Below are positions 51,942 to 62,373 of a stretch of 64,000 nt of DNA, one piece after another; the first letter of the stretch is position 1, and the number at the start of each line of letters is the position of its first letter. The notes beneath the pieces were generated by a model. The model ran no database searches, was not told the DNA's origin, and worked only from the letters and a program-made list of their open reading frames with translations. The position numbers and the translations under genes were made by a program. Origin of the DNA: Blepharisma stoltei (Eukaryota; Ciliophora; Heterotrichea; Heterotrichida; Blepharismidae); contig CAJZBQ010000002.1 in assembly GCA_914767885.1 (NCBI GenBank), positions 372,001-436,000 of the forward strand. Direction: 5' to 3'.

Positions 51942-54449
51942 TTAGCTTATTATAAAGCTCTCATCATTGTTGCCGATGGATACCAAATAGAACTTCTTTC
52001 TTCTGGAATCATAGGACAAGATACGAGCATTTCTCGTACAGTAGGTATACTCGTTATCAAATTTGCCTGGCTGATGTCCCCAAAACGTGCCTTTCACTGG
52101 AGTTTGTCCTAATTCTTTTATGCTCCCTTCATAAATGATTTTCCAAGCATTGGGGTTCTCCTCACCTTCTTCATTAAGTCCTCCAAAAATTATGAAACTG
52201 TCTTCAAATCCGATTGCTCCGAGGCTTGACAATCTTTGGGGTAGTTTAAAAGTTAATTTCTCCCATCTTCTATTAAGTCTGATAACTGATCTGCAGGTTT
52301 TTCCTGATTTTATTCCTCCAACTACATATAAATCGTTCCCTACTGAAAAAGAAGCAGCATATTCTCGTGGCTTTTCTAATGGCTCAAGTGATCTCCAAGA
52401 CAGCGATCTTAAGTTCAAGGCTTCAACTTCTACTGTATCTTTTCCACTAATTACTACTAAGGAGCCATTGTGGATACAAGCCGTATGGTGCTTGTGAGAG
52501 ACTTTTAGATCGCTTATAGGTGAAAATGCATAGGTGTCCCAAAGCCAAGCTTTATTGCTGCTGACTATGATTAGACCAATTGATGTCTGAGTTAAGCTAT
52601 AGTCTTTCTTTAAGCCTATTGTAACTTCGTGATGAGTTACTGAGCATTCTTTTGGATGATATCCTACAAGCTGATTGCTGAGTGGATTAATATAGAACCC
52701 AACTTCGGAGTATATCAATTCTTCATGTTGAGGAACCTGGAGGTCTAAATTGAATTCTAATTGAGGATTTTCTTCTTTACCATCCTCAGCCTCTTGTGTA
52801 TTCTTTTTCTTGTTGCTTACTCCCTACGTAAAGAAAAAAAAATTTTTGTTAGCTCATGGAGGGTTTTTTCTTTTAAAAAATTATATAGTAAAAAAATCCC
52901 ATTCACAAAAGTGGTCTGCAATATTTATTTACTTTGTTTAAAATTAATTATAATTAACTTACTCCCCCCCCTCCGTGAGTGAACAAAACCATTAGAAAAA
53001 TCGCTATTTTTTGCCCAAAAACCCACCCTCCGTGAGTGAACAAAATTTTTTTAATACAAAAATTTTTTATAGAAAAAAGATTTGATATATAAATGATAAT
53101 TAGTATAATGAAATCTAGAGCTAAATTCTATTTAATTTTGAACGATTTGCTTTTTAAAACATAAATTTTATAAATTAAATTAATTTTTGCTTTCCAATTT
53201 TTGCGAATTAGGATTTTTTTAAATTTCGAAAAAAAATATTTTTATAAAATTTTATATATAAATTTTTTAAAAAAAAAAAATTAACCCCCTCCGTGAACAA
53301 AATTTTTTTTGTTCACTCACGGAGGGGGGGGGCAGTTAATATTTCATTATGTTAATAATTGCATATATATCAAATTTTTTTTAATTTGCTCGCTCTAGAA
53401 GGGTGGGTAAAAAATAGGGATTTTCCAATATTTTATTTCACTCACACAGAGGCAGTTACCATTTGCAAGTCATCAAATCCTTCGTTGATTTCTTCCCTTT
53501 CTTCAACTCTCACTGTGACAACTCCTTTTGGTGGCTCTACTTCAACTTCAACTTCCTCTTGCTCTTGCTCTTCCTCTTCAAATTGAATATTGAAATAATT
53601 GCATAGTTCTTTGGAGACTTTTTTTTCTCTCGATTTTCCTTCTCTTGCAAGTTTCTGAAGCACGTCACTAATAGCTTTGCAAGACAAGCAAGTTCCTTTT
53701 CCTCCTTGATTTTCCAGAATAACTCCTTTCATAATCCCTTTTTTCCCACATACCAAACCTCCTTGAGCCTCTTTATTCATAGCAATAGGGAGTTGAAAAT
53801 GAAATTGATCAAATGGAATTGCATTTGTCTTGTTTTTATCTATTACACCTTCCTTTCCAATAAACAAAACATTGATTTCTTCATTTTTTCCAATATCATC
53901 TTCATTAAGCCTAATTCTGCTTCTTTTTCTAAGCGCCTCTGCATCGTTTGCTTCAAGCTCAAGTTTCAATATGACGGCTTCGTCCACTATTGCGGCATAA
54001 ATTTTTTCATTGAATTTTTGAGGGTTTTTGATCCCTGGAATCACCACTTGAAGTGAAGGTATGACAGACTTATCAGGACAAACGATTTTTGATACCAAAA
54101 CATACTCAGGGGTCAGAAGAATTGATGAAAAATAGATATCGCCTCGAATTATACGACAAACGTTTTGTGAGAGCGAAAAAAGAGGGTCAGAGCTGGTTAT
54201 TGTAAGGACTTCTTCTTTGACGAAGTTTAAAGTGACTTTACTTGAAGACCTGCAGGCTTGGACGAGCTCATTGTCTGAAGTTAATTTCTTTGTATTTAGG
54301 AAAAGAAAATATGAGCCTTTTCCAGCTTCTTTGAACATGGTTTTACATTTTTGGATGATCATTTCTAAGGAAGTAATGTTAGTGATCTGTGCTGTTTGGC
54401 CTTTGAAGTTGACAATGATCATTGTTTGTTTTCCGCAGCATGCACCCAT
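51942..54449 (-). CDS. Acylated Ub-like / kelch-repeat fusion, split by a nested MITE
   Basis: ATG at 54449: MGACCGKQTMIIVNFKGQTAQITNI, a dual-acylation start followed by a ubiquitin- or PB1-like fold (to about residue 80). The middle (YVLVSKIVCPDKSVIPSLQVVIPGI...) is unrecognised, with a CxxC pair (GTCLSCKAI) and an acidic EEEEQEQEEVEVEVE run. The C-terminal about 270 residues have kelch-type repeats (SLVVISGKD, DLYVVGGIKSGK, SFIIFGGLNEEG), a β-propeller. Removing IES 52818-53456 joins DLQM-V-SNKKKNTQEAED in frame. Role unknown; membrane-anchored propeller by inference. About 610 residues. Confidence 0.7.
52818..53456 (-). mobile_element. Outer MITE-IES (639 bp) carrying a second MITE
   Basis: Ends TACTCCCTACGTAAAG and TTTCACTCACACAGAGGCAG, decayed; about 262 bp without the inner copy. 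Its interior is interrupted at the TTAGCTCTATATTTC region of the MITE consensus by 52960-53336. TA-to-TA removal of the whole restores the kelch gene. Confidence 0.82.
52960..53336 (+). mobile_element. Inner full-length MITE (377 bp)
   Basis: Fresh-looking copy with both caps, the direct CTCCGTGAGTGAACAAAA pair and the inverted pair. Much closer to the 10440 and 40390 copies than its host element, as expected of a younger insertion. Confidence 0.88.
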
Positions 54450-54580
54450 TATTAAATTTATAATGGACTTATTAGTTTCAAAATAAATTTGAGCGTATTA
54501 GAAGTTTATTAGGACGAATTTCAGAGAGTCGTGATTTTTATTTAAAATGATAAAGATGATTGAAAGCTTCTTACAAGTTG

Positions 54581-55035
54581 TTCAACTTAACTTAAACAGA
54601 CGGGCTCGTGCCCTTAATTTTAACGCAATCACCGAGGATCCCTTGTGGGATTCATCCGCTTTGCGACCTCCCTCTCGCATAAAGCAAGAGTACTGAGGCC
54701 TCCTCCCTGCCTCTTGTAAAAGGCTCCAGTGTTGAGTGGGCAGACTACGGGTTTGTGCGACCTCCTGAGGCTGTAGCAAACGAAGTTGGCATTCCGAAAT
54801 TCCAAAAAATGGAATTTCTGGTAGCCTGTCGGCAAAAAAGGGTAAAGTCCAGATCCTGGGATGTAACGCCCAGTTTCACGCTAGGCAGCATTGCTGTCCA
54901 TTTCAAGGCTAGAAAAACCTTGCCGGATATAATTAAAATATGAGTCGGAGGCTATATGTCTGGGAGGCTATATATGTCCCGGGAGGCTATATGGCCGTGA
55001 GGCCATACCTAGACGAAGACGCCATATTTTAATTA
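54581..55035 (-). mobile_element. Retroposon (SINE-like), family B, reverse orientation
   Basis: About 455 bp with the 13-bp TSD TTCTTACAAGTTG at 54568-54580 and 55036-55048. Reverse-complement start AATTAAAATATGGCGTCTTC, an expanded hairpin region (two extra GGGAGGCTATAT copies) and a TTAAG-type tail at the left. It lies between genes. Confidence 0.84.
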
Positions 55036-55650
55036 TTCTTACAAGTTGGTCAAATGGTGATGAATATTTTTAGTGCCTTGCTGCAGATGCGACTTAATTT
55101 TTGAATTAAAGCCGACTATATGTCTTTTGATTTGAATGCTTTTATATTATGGCATTTCCTCAGAAAAATTTTTAATAGCGGAAAAAACCATTGAATTTCT
55201 ATCAAATATCTTAAGAAGGAAAAACTTAGACTAAATATGCATGAGAAAATGCGACATTATCAAAATGTTCTGATCAAAAAGCATCCACCATTAAAGATAA
55301 TTTCTGATAAAAAATGAATATCATTTAAATAAGTATTTTATCATAAAATTTAAATTTTTGAAGAGCAAAATGAGTAATTTTAATTAGGAACAATAATGTT
55401 AAATTCAGCCAAATATTAGGTGTTCTAAAACAATAATGAAAGTTAAATTTCAAATTAATAATTTATTGGCAAATTAAGCATTGTTTAAAATCAAAACGCT
55501 TTTTAATTTCATATTTTGGATTTTTCTTATAGTCTTTCTTGGCAAAGATTCGAGAAAAATGAATGGATTTGATAAACTATAAATATATAATTATTTAGGT
55601 TTGAAATATATATGTCTAATTATAAATGAATATAAAAATTCCTACTATGC

Positions 55651-55824
55651 TATAGAAGTTTCCTATGTTTGCGCTGTAAGGCCGATAAATTCTGATCGGA
55701 ATTTATCGGTTGGTTGCACCAAATCAATGCCTTGGTCGGACCAAAAAGCGATTTGGTCCGACGAACTTGGAAAGCTCCTGGAAAATGTCTGCGCTTTCAG
55801 CGCTATATAGAGGAAACCTCTATA
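55651..55824. other. Palindromic IES-like element in a 1-kb intergenic region
   Basis: Ends TATAGAAGTTTCCTATG..GCGCTG and its imperfect complement GCGCTATATAGAGGAAACC. Inside are two further palindromes, GATAAATTCTGATCGGAATTTATC-like (split halves) and TTGGTCGGACC / GGTCCGAC. No gene was found in 55049-56044 otherwise. Confidence 0.55.
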
Positions 55825-56044
55825 TCGTATTTTCAAATAGCAAAATAAAATAGCAGTTAGTCAGTATTAATATTTTTATTCATTGCAATTAGGTATGATA
55901 TTTTTATTTACATCATTTTAAAGCTGATTTATCAGCATTTCTCTCTTTATATCAGGTATAATATAAAATTTGAATATTAATTGATTTAATGCAAAAATTA
56001 ATTCTATTTAAAGCATGCCAAATAAAAATTGATAAAGCGATTAA

Positions 56045-56347
56045 TTATATAAATGTAGGTTCAATAAGTATTCCAGATGGTAATATATTGCACGATTTAT
56101 AGTCCAGAGTTCTTCCTGCTTCGCTGAGCACAAACGGAGGATTCCGTTTTACCCTGAAAATTCTCTTTTTCGGTTTATGCTCAACAATTTCATTTCTGTA
56201 AATTCTCTTCTCAATCTTCATTTGAAGATTCCTTACTTTACTTCCAAAATGGCTTTCTTGGCGTAAAATCCTTTCTTTTTCTTTAATCTGGCGTAGAGCT
56301 ACATCAAGCTCAGACTCAACAGCTGGAATATTATATACAAATTGCAC
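56045..56347 (-). CDS. Basic hypothetical protein or C-terminal exon
   Basis: About 100 codons, Lys/Arg-rich (KIEKRIYRNEIVEHKPKKRIF). The frame opens at a GTG rather than ATG; a nearby ATG at about 56398 followed by GTAAAT suggests a first exon of one codon and a small intron, which I could not fix. No family recognised. Confidence 0.4.
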   Translation of the reverse strand: MQFVYNIPAVESELDVALRQIKEKERILRQESHFGSKVRNLQMKIEKRIYRNEIVEHKPKKRIFRVKRNPPFVLSEAGRTLDYKSCNILPSGILIEPTFI

Positions 56348-56440
56348 TAATTGAAAGTCTCTATACTGACTGTAGTTTTTTATTTACCATAAAAAATAGG
56401 ATAATGCTAAATATTGTATTTTTTTATAATTATAAATTTA

Positions 56441-56950
56441 CTAATATTCATTTTGGGAAGATTTGCCTTTAGGAACTGAAACTGATCTCTTTCCAATTGA
56501 AATTGGAGAAAAATGAAGAGCTTCAGCAACCATATAGACAAGGCGGTTTTTTGTGGATTCTTTTAAGTATTTGTGGTTAGATAATACAGTAATAGGGATT
56601 CTTAGCTCTTTTTCTTTTGAAGTAGTTTTAAGTCGCCTGGCTGATTTCGGACGGATTTTTGGAGAGGGAACGTTAGTGCTAGAAATGAACGATTCATTTT
56701 TGTTAAGATTTATTAGTGTTGTTTCAGATATAGGTGTTTGTGAGGTAACTTTTGTGCTCTCAAGCTGGTCAATTAAGGATTTTTCTATCTCATCTTGAAA
56801 AGTAATAGACAATTTAAACCTTTTCTTTTTCTCAGGCAATGATTCTTGTGCTGGAACTCTTTTCAGAGGGTCCACTCTTTTTAGAATTGTTGGTTTAGGC
56901 CTTTTAAAAGATGTGTTTGTTGAATGTGCCGAAGCCAGACTGCTTTCCAT
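56441..56950 (-). CDS. Basic hypothetical protein, 169 residues
   Basis: MESSLASAHSTNTSFKRPKPTILKRVDP..., uninterrupted, rich in Lys/Ser/Thr. The frame is open further upstream to 57052, but that overlaps the preceding gene, so I chose the ATG at 56950. A possible helical C-terminus (TKNRLVYMVAEALHF). No domain recognised. Confidence 0.48.
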   Translation of the reverse strand: MESSLASAHSTNTSFKRPKPTILKRVDPLKRVPAQESLPEKKKRFKLSITFQDEIEKSLIDQLESTKVTSQTPISETTLINLNKNESFISSTNVPSPKIRPKSARRLKTTSKEKELRIPITVLSNHKYLKESTKNRLVYMVAEALHFSPISIGKRSVSVPKGKSSQNEY

Positions 56951-57020
56951 TAAAGAAATTAATAACTTATTAGTATTTTTTATTTCAATTTTATTTAAGC
57001 AGTTAATTTCTGAAGACTCT

Positions 57021-57833
57021 TTAGTATAAATCTTCAGTATTGTTTGTTGCATCAGTTTTAAAAATTATTGGATTTTGAATAGTGTCAGTTTTGGTTTGGA
57101 AGCATTGATTCATCCCGATTTTTGAGAGTGGAAAGGTTGATTTGCCAATTGGCGTAGAACTTGTGGAAAATGTGGGAATTTCAGGAGCTAAAGGACTATG
57201 AGGATTTTTAATAGTTCTTTCATGAGGAGATAATGAGCAGGTATCTGATCTCCTAGAAGTATGCTGCAAAGGAGATTTGTAGAGACTTGGAGATGCTCTT
57301 CTTTGATTTTCGTTTTTTTGGACTTGGATTACTGGGAACATGAATTTCTGCTTAACAATAGGGTTTGATGATGGCAATCTGGAGTCATCACATAATAAAA
57401 TTTCAGTTTGTTTTAGCATGGTCTTTCAATTTACTGGGGTACTTCTTCTATTTTGAGGCTTTTCTGTAACTTCGGATTTATTCCGAGGTTTCCCAAAGGC
57501 TGGCTTTACAATATAGCTTGGCAAATCATAATTATTTGGTTTTTTTATCGATTTTTCTTGAGTATAATCAGAATCAAGAAATCTTAAAGTGTAATCATGC
57601 ATATGTGTCCTCTCTCTACCTAAAATTTTTGTTTGGGTCTTAAATAACATTTCACCATAACTGTCTAAACATTTGGGGGATTCTTTCCTTCCTCAAAATT
57701 TTTTATGTTTTGCATACAACTCTATATAAGGAAAAGGAGCTTCCTTTTTACTGCTTTCAATATCTTTTTCTTTGTAATTTTGCATTTCAGAAATAACGTC
57801 ATGAACATTTAGTTCAGGCCTGATTTTTAGCAT
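57021..57833 (-). CDS. Ser/Pro/Lys-rich hypothetical protein, about 270 residues
   Basis: ATG at 57833 (MLKIRPELNVHDVISEM). TGA=Trp at HKKFWGRK and VNWKTML links three open stretches to the TAA at 57021. Many SP/TP sites suggest a phosphorylated disordered protein. No family recognised. Confidence 0.52.
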
Positions 57834-57849
57834 AATCCGATTTTCGATT

Positions 57850-58215
57850 TAAATAAGATGTTATTATATACTCTATTCTTTAAAATAAAGCAAGAAATAA
57901 GTAAATTTTAAATTTTATAAAGAATTCCTATTGAATTTATATCAAAAATATTTAAATAAAAAATATCATTTTTATCAAAAAAAAACAAAAATTTTTTTGA
58001 AAATTTTCAACAAAAAAAAAAATTAATTTTTTTTTAAAATTTACAATCAAGGATAATAAATTTATTTAAATAAGATGCTCTTTATACTTTTATCTTTAAA
58101 AAAGAGCAAGATATAACTAAATTTTTAATTTTAGTCAATAAGAAACATTTAATTTATATTAAAACTTTTTAGATAAAAATTATATATAATTTTTTTTTAT
58201 AAAATTAAATTTTGT
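57850..58215. repeat. Direct duplication of about 140 bp
   Basis: 57850-57990 and 58065-58215 share TTTAAATAAGATG, a TATACT..TCTTTAAAA block, A(G/A)AGCAAGA.ATAA, and AATTTATAT.AAAA in order, at roughly 75% by eye. The first copy directly precedes the gene starting at 57833. Confidence 0.5.
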
Positions 58216-58293
58216 TTCAATTTAAAGGGGGGTTAATTTACCAAAAAAGTGAAATTTTACCGATATTTTGTTCCAATTTAAAGGGGGGGGAGT
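58010..58293. mobile_element. MITE remnant, TTTAAATTGG end family
   Basis: A clear right end only: two copies of TTCCAATTTAAAGGGGGG about 50 bp apart, the second capped by AGTTA. The left end is not identified, so the start is approximate. Intergenic; spacer 58294-58604 shows nothing else. Confidence 0.45.
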
Positions 58294-58604
58294 TAGAGAC
58301 AATTTTCCAAAAATTTACTTTCTCAGATATTTGCTCGGAATAAACCATTAATTTCCAAACAAATGCTAACTATATTTACCGATCAATACCTCACTCATGA
58401 TCAAAAATTATAAAGAAGAAAAAATTTAAACTTAATATTTAGATTTTACAAAAAAATTTAAAAATTTAGAACTGAAATAAGCTTCTAATATCTTCGTATC
58501 TGCATGAAAATTTAAGAGCATATCTTGTGCAATATCAATGTACAGAATTTTCTCTACATTTAATACCATCTTTGTTCAGCGTCTTAAGTATTTTTTAAAT
58601 TGCT

Positions 58605-58863
58605 TACGCCCTCTGTTAACGAACCAAAAATTTTTTCGCTCGCATAATCCTTTGGTTAAAAAATTTATATGAAATTTTTTTTTTATACTTTAAAAAATCC
58701 TAATTCTCAAAAAATGGATAGTAAATTAATTAATTTGTGTAAGCCGTTTAAATTCAACAAAAAATTAGCTAGAAATTTCATTATAATAATTATGGCTATA
58801 TAAAAATGTTTTTTGCTATAGGGACTTTTCCATGGTTTTGTTCGCTCAAATTAGCAGGGAAGT
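58605..58863. mobile_element. Decayed MITE (259 bp), intergenic
   Basis: Ends TACGCCCTCTGTTAACGAAC and GGTTTTGTTCGCTCAAATTAGC; interior follows the common MITE (TTAGCTAGAAATTTCATTATA). About 150 bp upstream of the WNK-like kinase. Confidence 0.7.
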
Positions 58864-59013
58864 TATGGCTTTTATAAAAATAAATTCAGAAAATTGAAAA
58901 TCTGGCTTGATGCAGTTTAAAAAATTCATATAGATTAAATCTGATAAAAAGATGACGAATTTTACAGCCAAATTGGTAATTTATAACATCAATTAATCCA
59001 AAATACTTGCAGG

Positions 59014-60447
59014 ATGAATATAAAAGAAAGCGAAGGGATAGGTAATGAAATTTCTGAAGAAGGAGATCTTAACTTTAACAAAGCGCTGCCTCAGCTAGTC
59101 GAAATCTCACCTACAAGCAGGTTTAGTAGGTTTGACGAAGAAATCGGATGTGGAGCTTATAAGACAGTCTACAAAGCAATTGATAATGATACAGGCTGCG
59201 AAGTGGCCTGAAATATAGTCAGAACTCACGGGATGAGTAAGCTGGAAAAGGAAAGAGTCAGGGATGAAATCATGATCATCCAGAAACTAAAACACCCGAA
59301 TATTTTACATTTTATAAAAGCCTGGCATAACAAAGGTAGAGAGGAAGTCGTTTTCATTACTGAAATTATGACTGGTGGGTCTCTCAGGCAGTATCTAAAA
59401 AAAATTAAAACTCCAAGGCTAAAAGTAATCAAAAGGTGATGCAAATTTATTTTAGAAGGCTTAAATTATTTGCATTCCCAAAAACCGTTTCCGATCATCC
59501 ATCGGGATCTAAAATGTGAAAATATTTTTGTGAGCGCAAGAACTGGAGAAATTAGAATCGGAGATTTAGGTTTGTCGACATTTATGAAAAGTTCATACAA
59601 TAAATCAGTTGTTGGGACTCCTCAATATATGGCACCTGAACTATTTGAAGAAAGATATGGAACTAATGCTGATATTTATTCTTTTGGCCTTTGCGTACTT
59701 GAAATGTGCACAGGTGAAATATCCTGATTTTTCTAAATAAAACACAATTTTTTATTGTTTTTTGATTATTTTGCTTTCTCTATTTTATCTAAATTCTCTT
59801 TAAATAAGAAAAAATGAAACTCCTAATTTTCAAAGGAGATTAGGGAGCAAATAAAATTATATTATATATAGCTACTTAAAAAAATATTAAATTTCATATA
59901 TTTTTAAAATAGAATACCATATTCAGAATGTAAAAACGAAAGGGAAATTTATCAAAGGGTCTCACGAAGAATCAAGCCATTTGCCCTAGAAAAAATCGGA
60001 GACACAGATATAAAAGAATTTATTAAATTGTGCATGACTGATATGGACCAAAGACCTTCAGCAGAGGATCTGCTCAATCACCCATTTCTAATGATAGACG
60101 AAAGTGATGAAAAAACCCACGGAATAATAAAGCTAATAGAAGTTCCTTGAGTGCCAACTCTAGAGCTAATAGACGACAAGTCACAAGCCTCAAGTGATTC
60201 CCCACAGCGAGATTTACTCAATATAAAAGATGAAAGATTTTATTCTTCCAAAGATATTCAGCTCTCTATAAAGATAGGAGTTTTAGACCGACGGACTGGA
60301 AAAATTGTGAGGAGAAAATTGGATTTCTTATACAATTTAGAATCAGACACTCCTGAAGGTGTCGCTGAAGAAATTGTTGCGAATTTCGCTTTGGAAAGTG
60401 AATACACTGAGTCTATTGCAATGATAATCCACAAAAAGCTTGGCTAA
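59014..60447 (+). CDS. WNK: WNK-type protein kinase, split by one IES
   Basis: WNK kinases control ion transport and osmotic signalling and place the ATP lysine in strand β2. Here: [30 protein letters not shown], with Lys in β2 (YKTVYKA) and no β3 Lys (EVAW, Trp by TGA), exactly the WNK signature. Also [64 protein letters not shown]. The IES 59720-59914 splits the C-lobe; removal joins [21 protein letters not shown]. The C-terminal [20 protein letters not shown]...[13 protein letters not shown] fits the OSR1-like CCT domain of WNKs. About 410 residues. Confidence 0.88.
59720..59914. other. IES (195 bp) in the WNK-like kinase
   Basis: TA-bounded and very AT-rich; removal joins gaa-ata-cca and gives the family-typical TGxxPYSE. 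Terminal inverted repeats are weak. Confidence 0.8.
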
Positions 60448-60536
60448 TATTAATCAGCCTATTTTTGTATAGATAATTTAGGTATAATGCTAGAATATAT
60501 TACAGTTTCACTTTATTTTAAATTGCTTATTATTAA

Positions 60537-62307
60537 ATGGAAGACGACTCAGAATTGAAGAAATTGTTGAATACTGATGAAGAAGAAAACCATGAAGCAA
60601 AGGTTTCAATGCGTGAAGAGCCAGTAGAAATCCCTGAGAGATATCTTCCTCCCTGGTCAGAAGCAGATAACAAACAAAAAATTGCAATAATTTATTATAA
60701 AATTGGAGCTTCTCTTCCTATAGCATCAACATTAGGAACTATTCTATGCTCATATATTCTTTATATTTGGCTTTATATTTATTATCTAGTTGGCGACACA
60801 GATGATAGGCCAGAACTTTATTTCTGGCACAGTGAAAGCGAGAAAGAAAACGCAAAATTGCGAGGATGGATTTGTTTCAGCCTCTTCACACTTTGGTTTT
60901 TAATTATTCTTATAAGCTATTTTCAAGCTTATAAAACAGACCCAGGGACTATTCCTCCAGACTGGCAAGTTCCTGCAGAATTGAAAAAAGATACAAATTT
61001 AGAACGCATTGGCTTGGTTGAAAAGAGACACGATGGAAAAGCAAGGATCTGCAAATGGTGCAATTTATGCAAACCTGATCGATGTCATCATTGCAAATTT
61101 TGTGGAAGATGTGTATTAAAACTCCATCATCATTGTGAATGAATTCCTAACTGTATAGGATATTTCAATTATAAATATTTTTTCTTGATGATGCTATATG
61201 GAGAATTGTCAGCAATATTAATTGTGGCTACTTTTTGGGAAACTGTTGTTGTGGTGCTCAACGACTCAGAGTCGTCGACTTTTCTATGCTTTCTAGTAGT
61301 TTTTGGATATACAATGGCTTGCCTTTTTTCACTATCAGCCGCAATATTTTTAGCTATAAATATCAAAATAATTAAAGGAAATTATACATGGCTGGAATTC
61401 TGGGAAAAAAAATGATTTGCGCCGAAACTGAAAAAATTTGAAGTTTCACCGTACGATAGAGGAATTTATAATAATTTAAAAGAAGCTTTAGGGCAGAAAT
61501 GATACTGGTGGCTTCTTCCGTTTTATTATAGAGAAGAAGGAGAAACAGGGTTGTTTTTCAGGATCTCTGAAGAAGTGCAAACTGCTGAGTGCAGTATTTG
61601 CATGACTCCTTTATATACAAAAGAAACGAGTTTAGAAAACGTAGAAATGTGGGCACCAGTTCAAACTTCTTGTAACCATACTTTTTATATATACATAAAA
61701 ATGGGGTGGTGAGTTAACCAGTCCTCTCGACACATAGCTGAAATTTCAAAATAGAGCTCAGGATTTATTGGATGAAAGAGAGAATGGCATCTGGAAATAT
61801 CTATCCAGCCAGGCTCTCTTGTCAAATTAGCAGAATAGAGGTTATCTCTTATCTCATCCAGTTTTTTCCTTGCGGTATGGTAAAATTTGGAGCTGGAAAT
61901 GGAAATCAGCACCGCTTAGAACACAACTAGGCTACTCTCAGATTGATACTAAGCTTACCTCCTTGCTCAAAGTTTCCATCTTGGTCGAAAAGTGATCTGA
62001 ATATTCTATTTTCGAAACTTCTGGAAGGCGCACCTGCGTTGACTTAATATGATGGCCCAGACGCTTTCCTTCCGCGTAGAAAGTGCAGGCCCTTGCTCGG
62101 AGAAGCAAGACATTGCAAAGCTGTGTGCAGACAGACAAAAAGTAGTGGAGCTTTTATGAGGTGCACTAGTTTAGGCCTTAGGGTGTTTTCTCCATTAGTA
62201 TTTATGCTAATAGCCACACTTTTCATAATAACTGCATTGTCGAATGATCTAAATTAAAGAGACAATGCCCGATTTGCAGATCATCATTAGATTGGATTAT
62301 AGCATAA
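60537..62307 (+). CDS. DHHC-type palmitoyltransferase fused to a C-terminal RING-H2 finger, split by a retroposon
   Basis: Four membrane segments (GASLPIASTLGTILCSYILYIW, WICFSLFTLWFLIILI and two near 61190-61370) flank a Cys-rich zinc domain: CKWCNLCKPDRCHHCKFCGRCVLKLHHHCEWIPNCIGYFN, with TPGTIPPDW-like TTxE/DPG context before it. The catalytic motif reads HHHC instead of DHHC. After about 60 residues comes CSICMTPLY...TSCNHTF, which continues past the retroposon as HNNCIVEWSKLKRQCPICRSSLDWIIA, a complete C3H2C3 RING-H2. TGA=Trp is used at CEWIPN, KKWFAPK, KWYWW and VEWSK. Predicted: a membrane protein combining S-acyltransferase and E3-ligase-type domains. The fusion appears only after removing the insert. 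Confidence 0.82.
61690..62213 (+). mobile_element. Retroposon-like insert in the RING finger
   Basis: Begins ATATATACATAAAAATGG, like family A (ATATACATTAAAATGG). Flanked by imperfect repeats CCATACTTTTTATA (left) and CCACACTTTTCATA (62214-62227). Removing it with one repeat copy completes the RING-H2 spacing. It lacks the usual simple-repeat tail and most family-A internal blocks, so it is a diverged member or a different family. Confidence 0.62.
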
Positions 62308-62373
62308 ACCTTAATAATTTTTGCAATACATTTAATAATAATAATTAACAGCCAAATATATTTAAGACTAAAA

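Noticed and set aside
58010-58293. Complete MITE
   Set aside because: Only the right end is clear; no matching left end was found, so boundaries are approximate.
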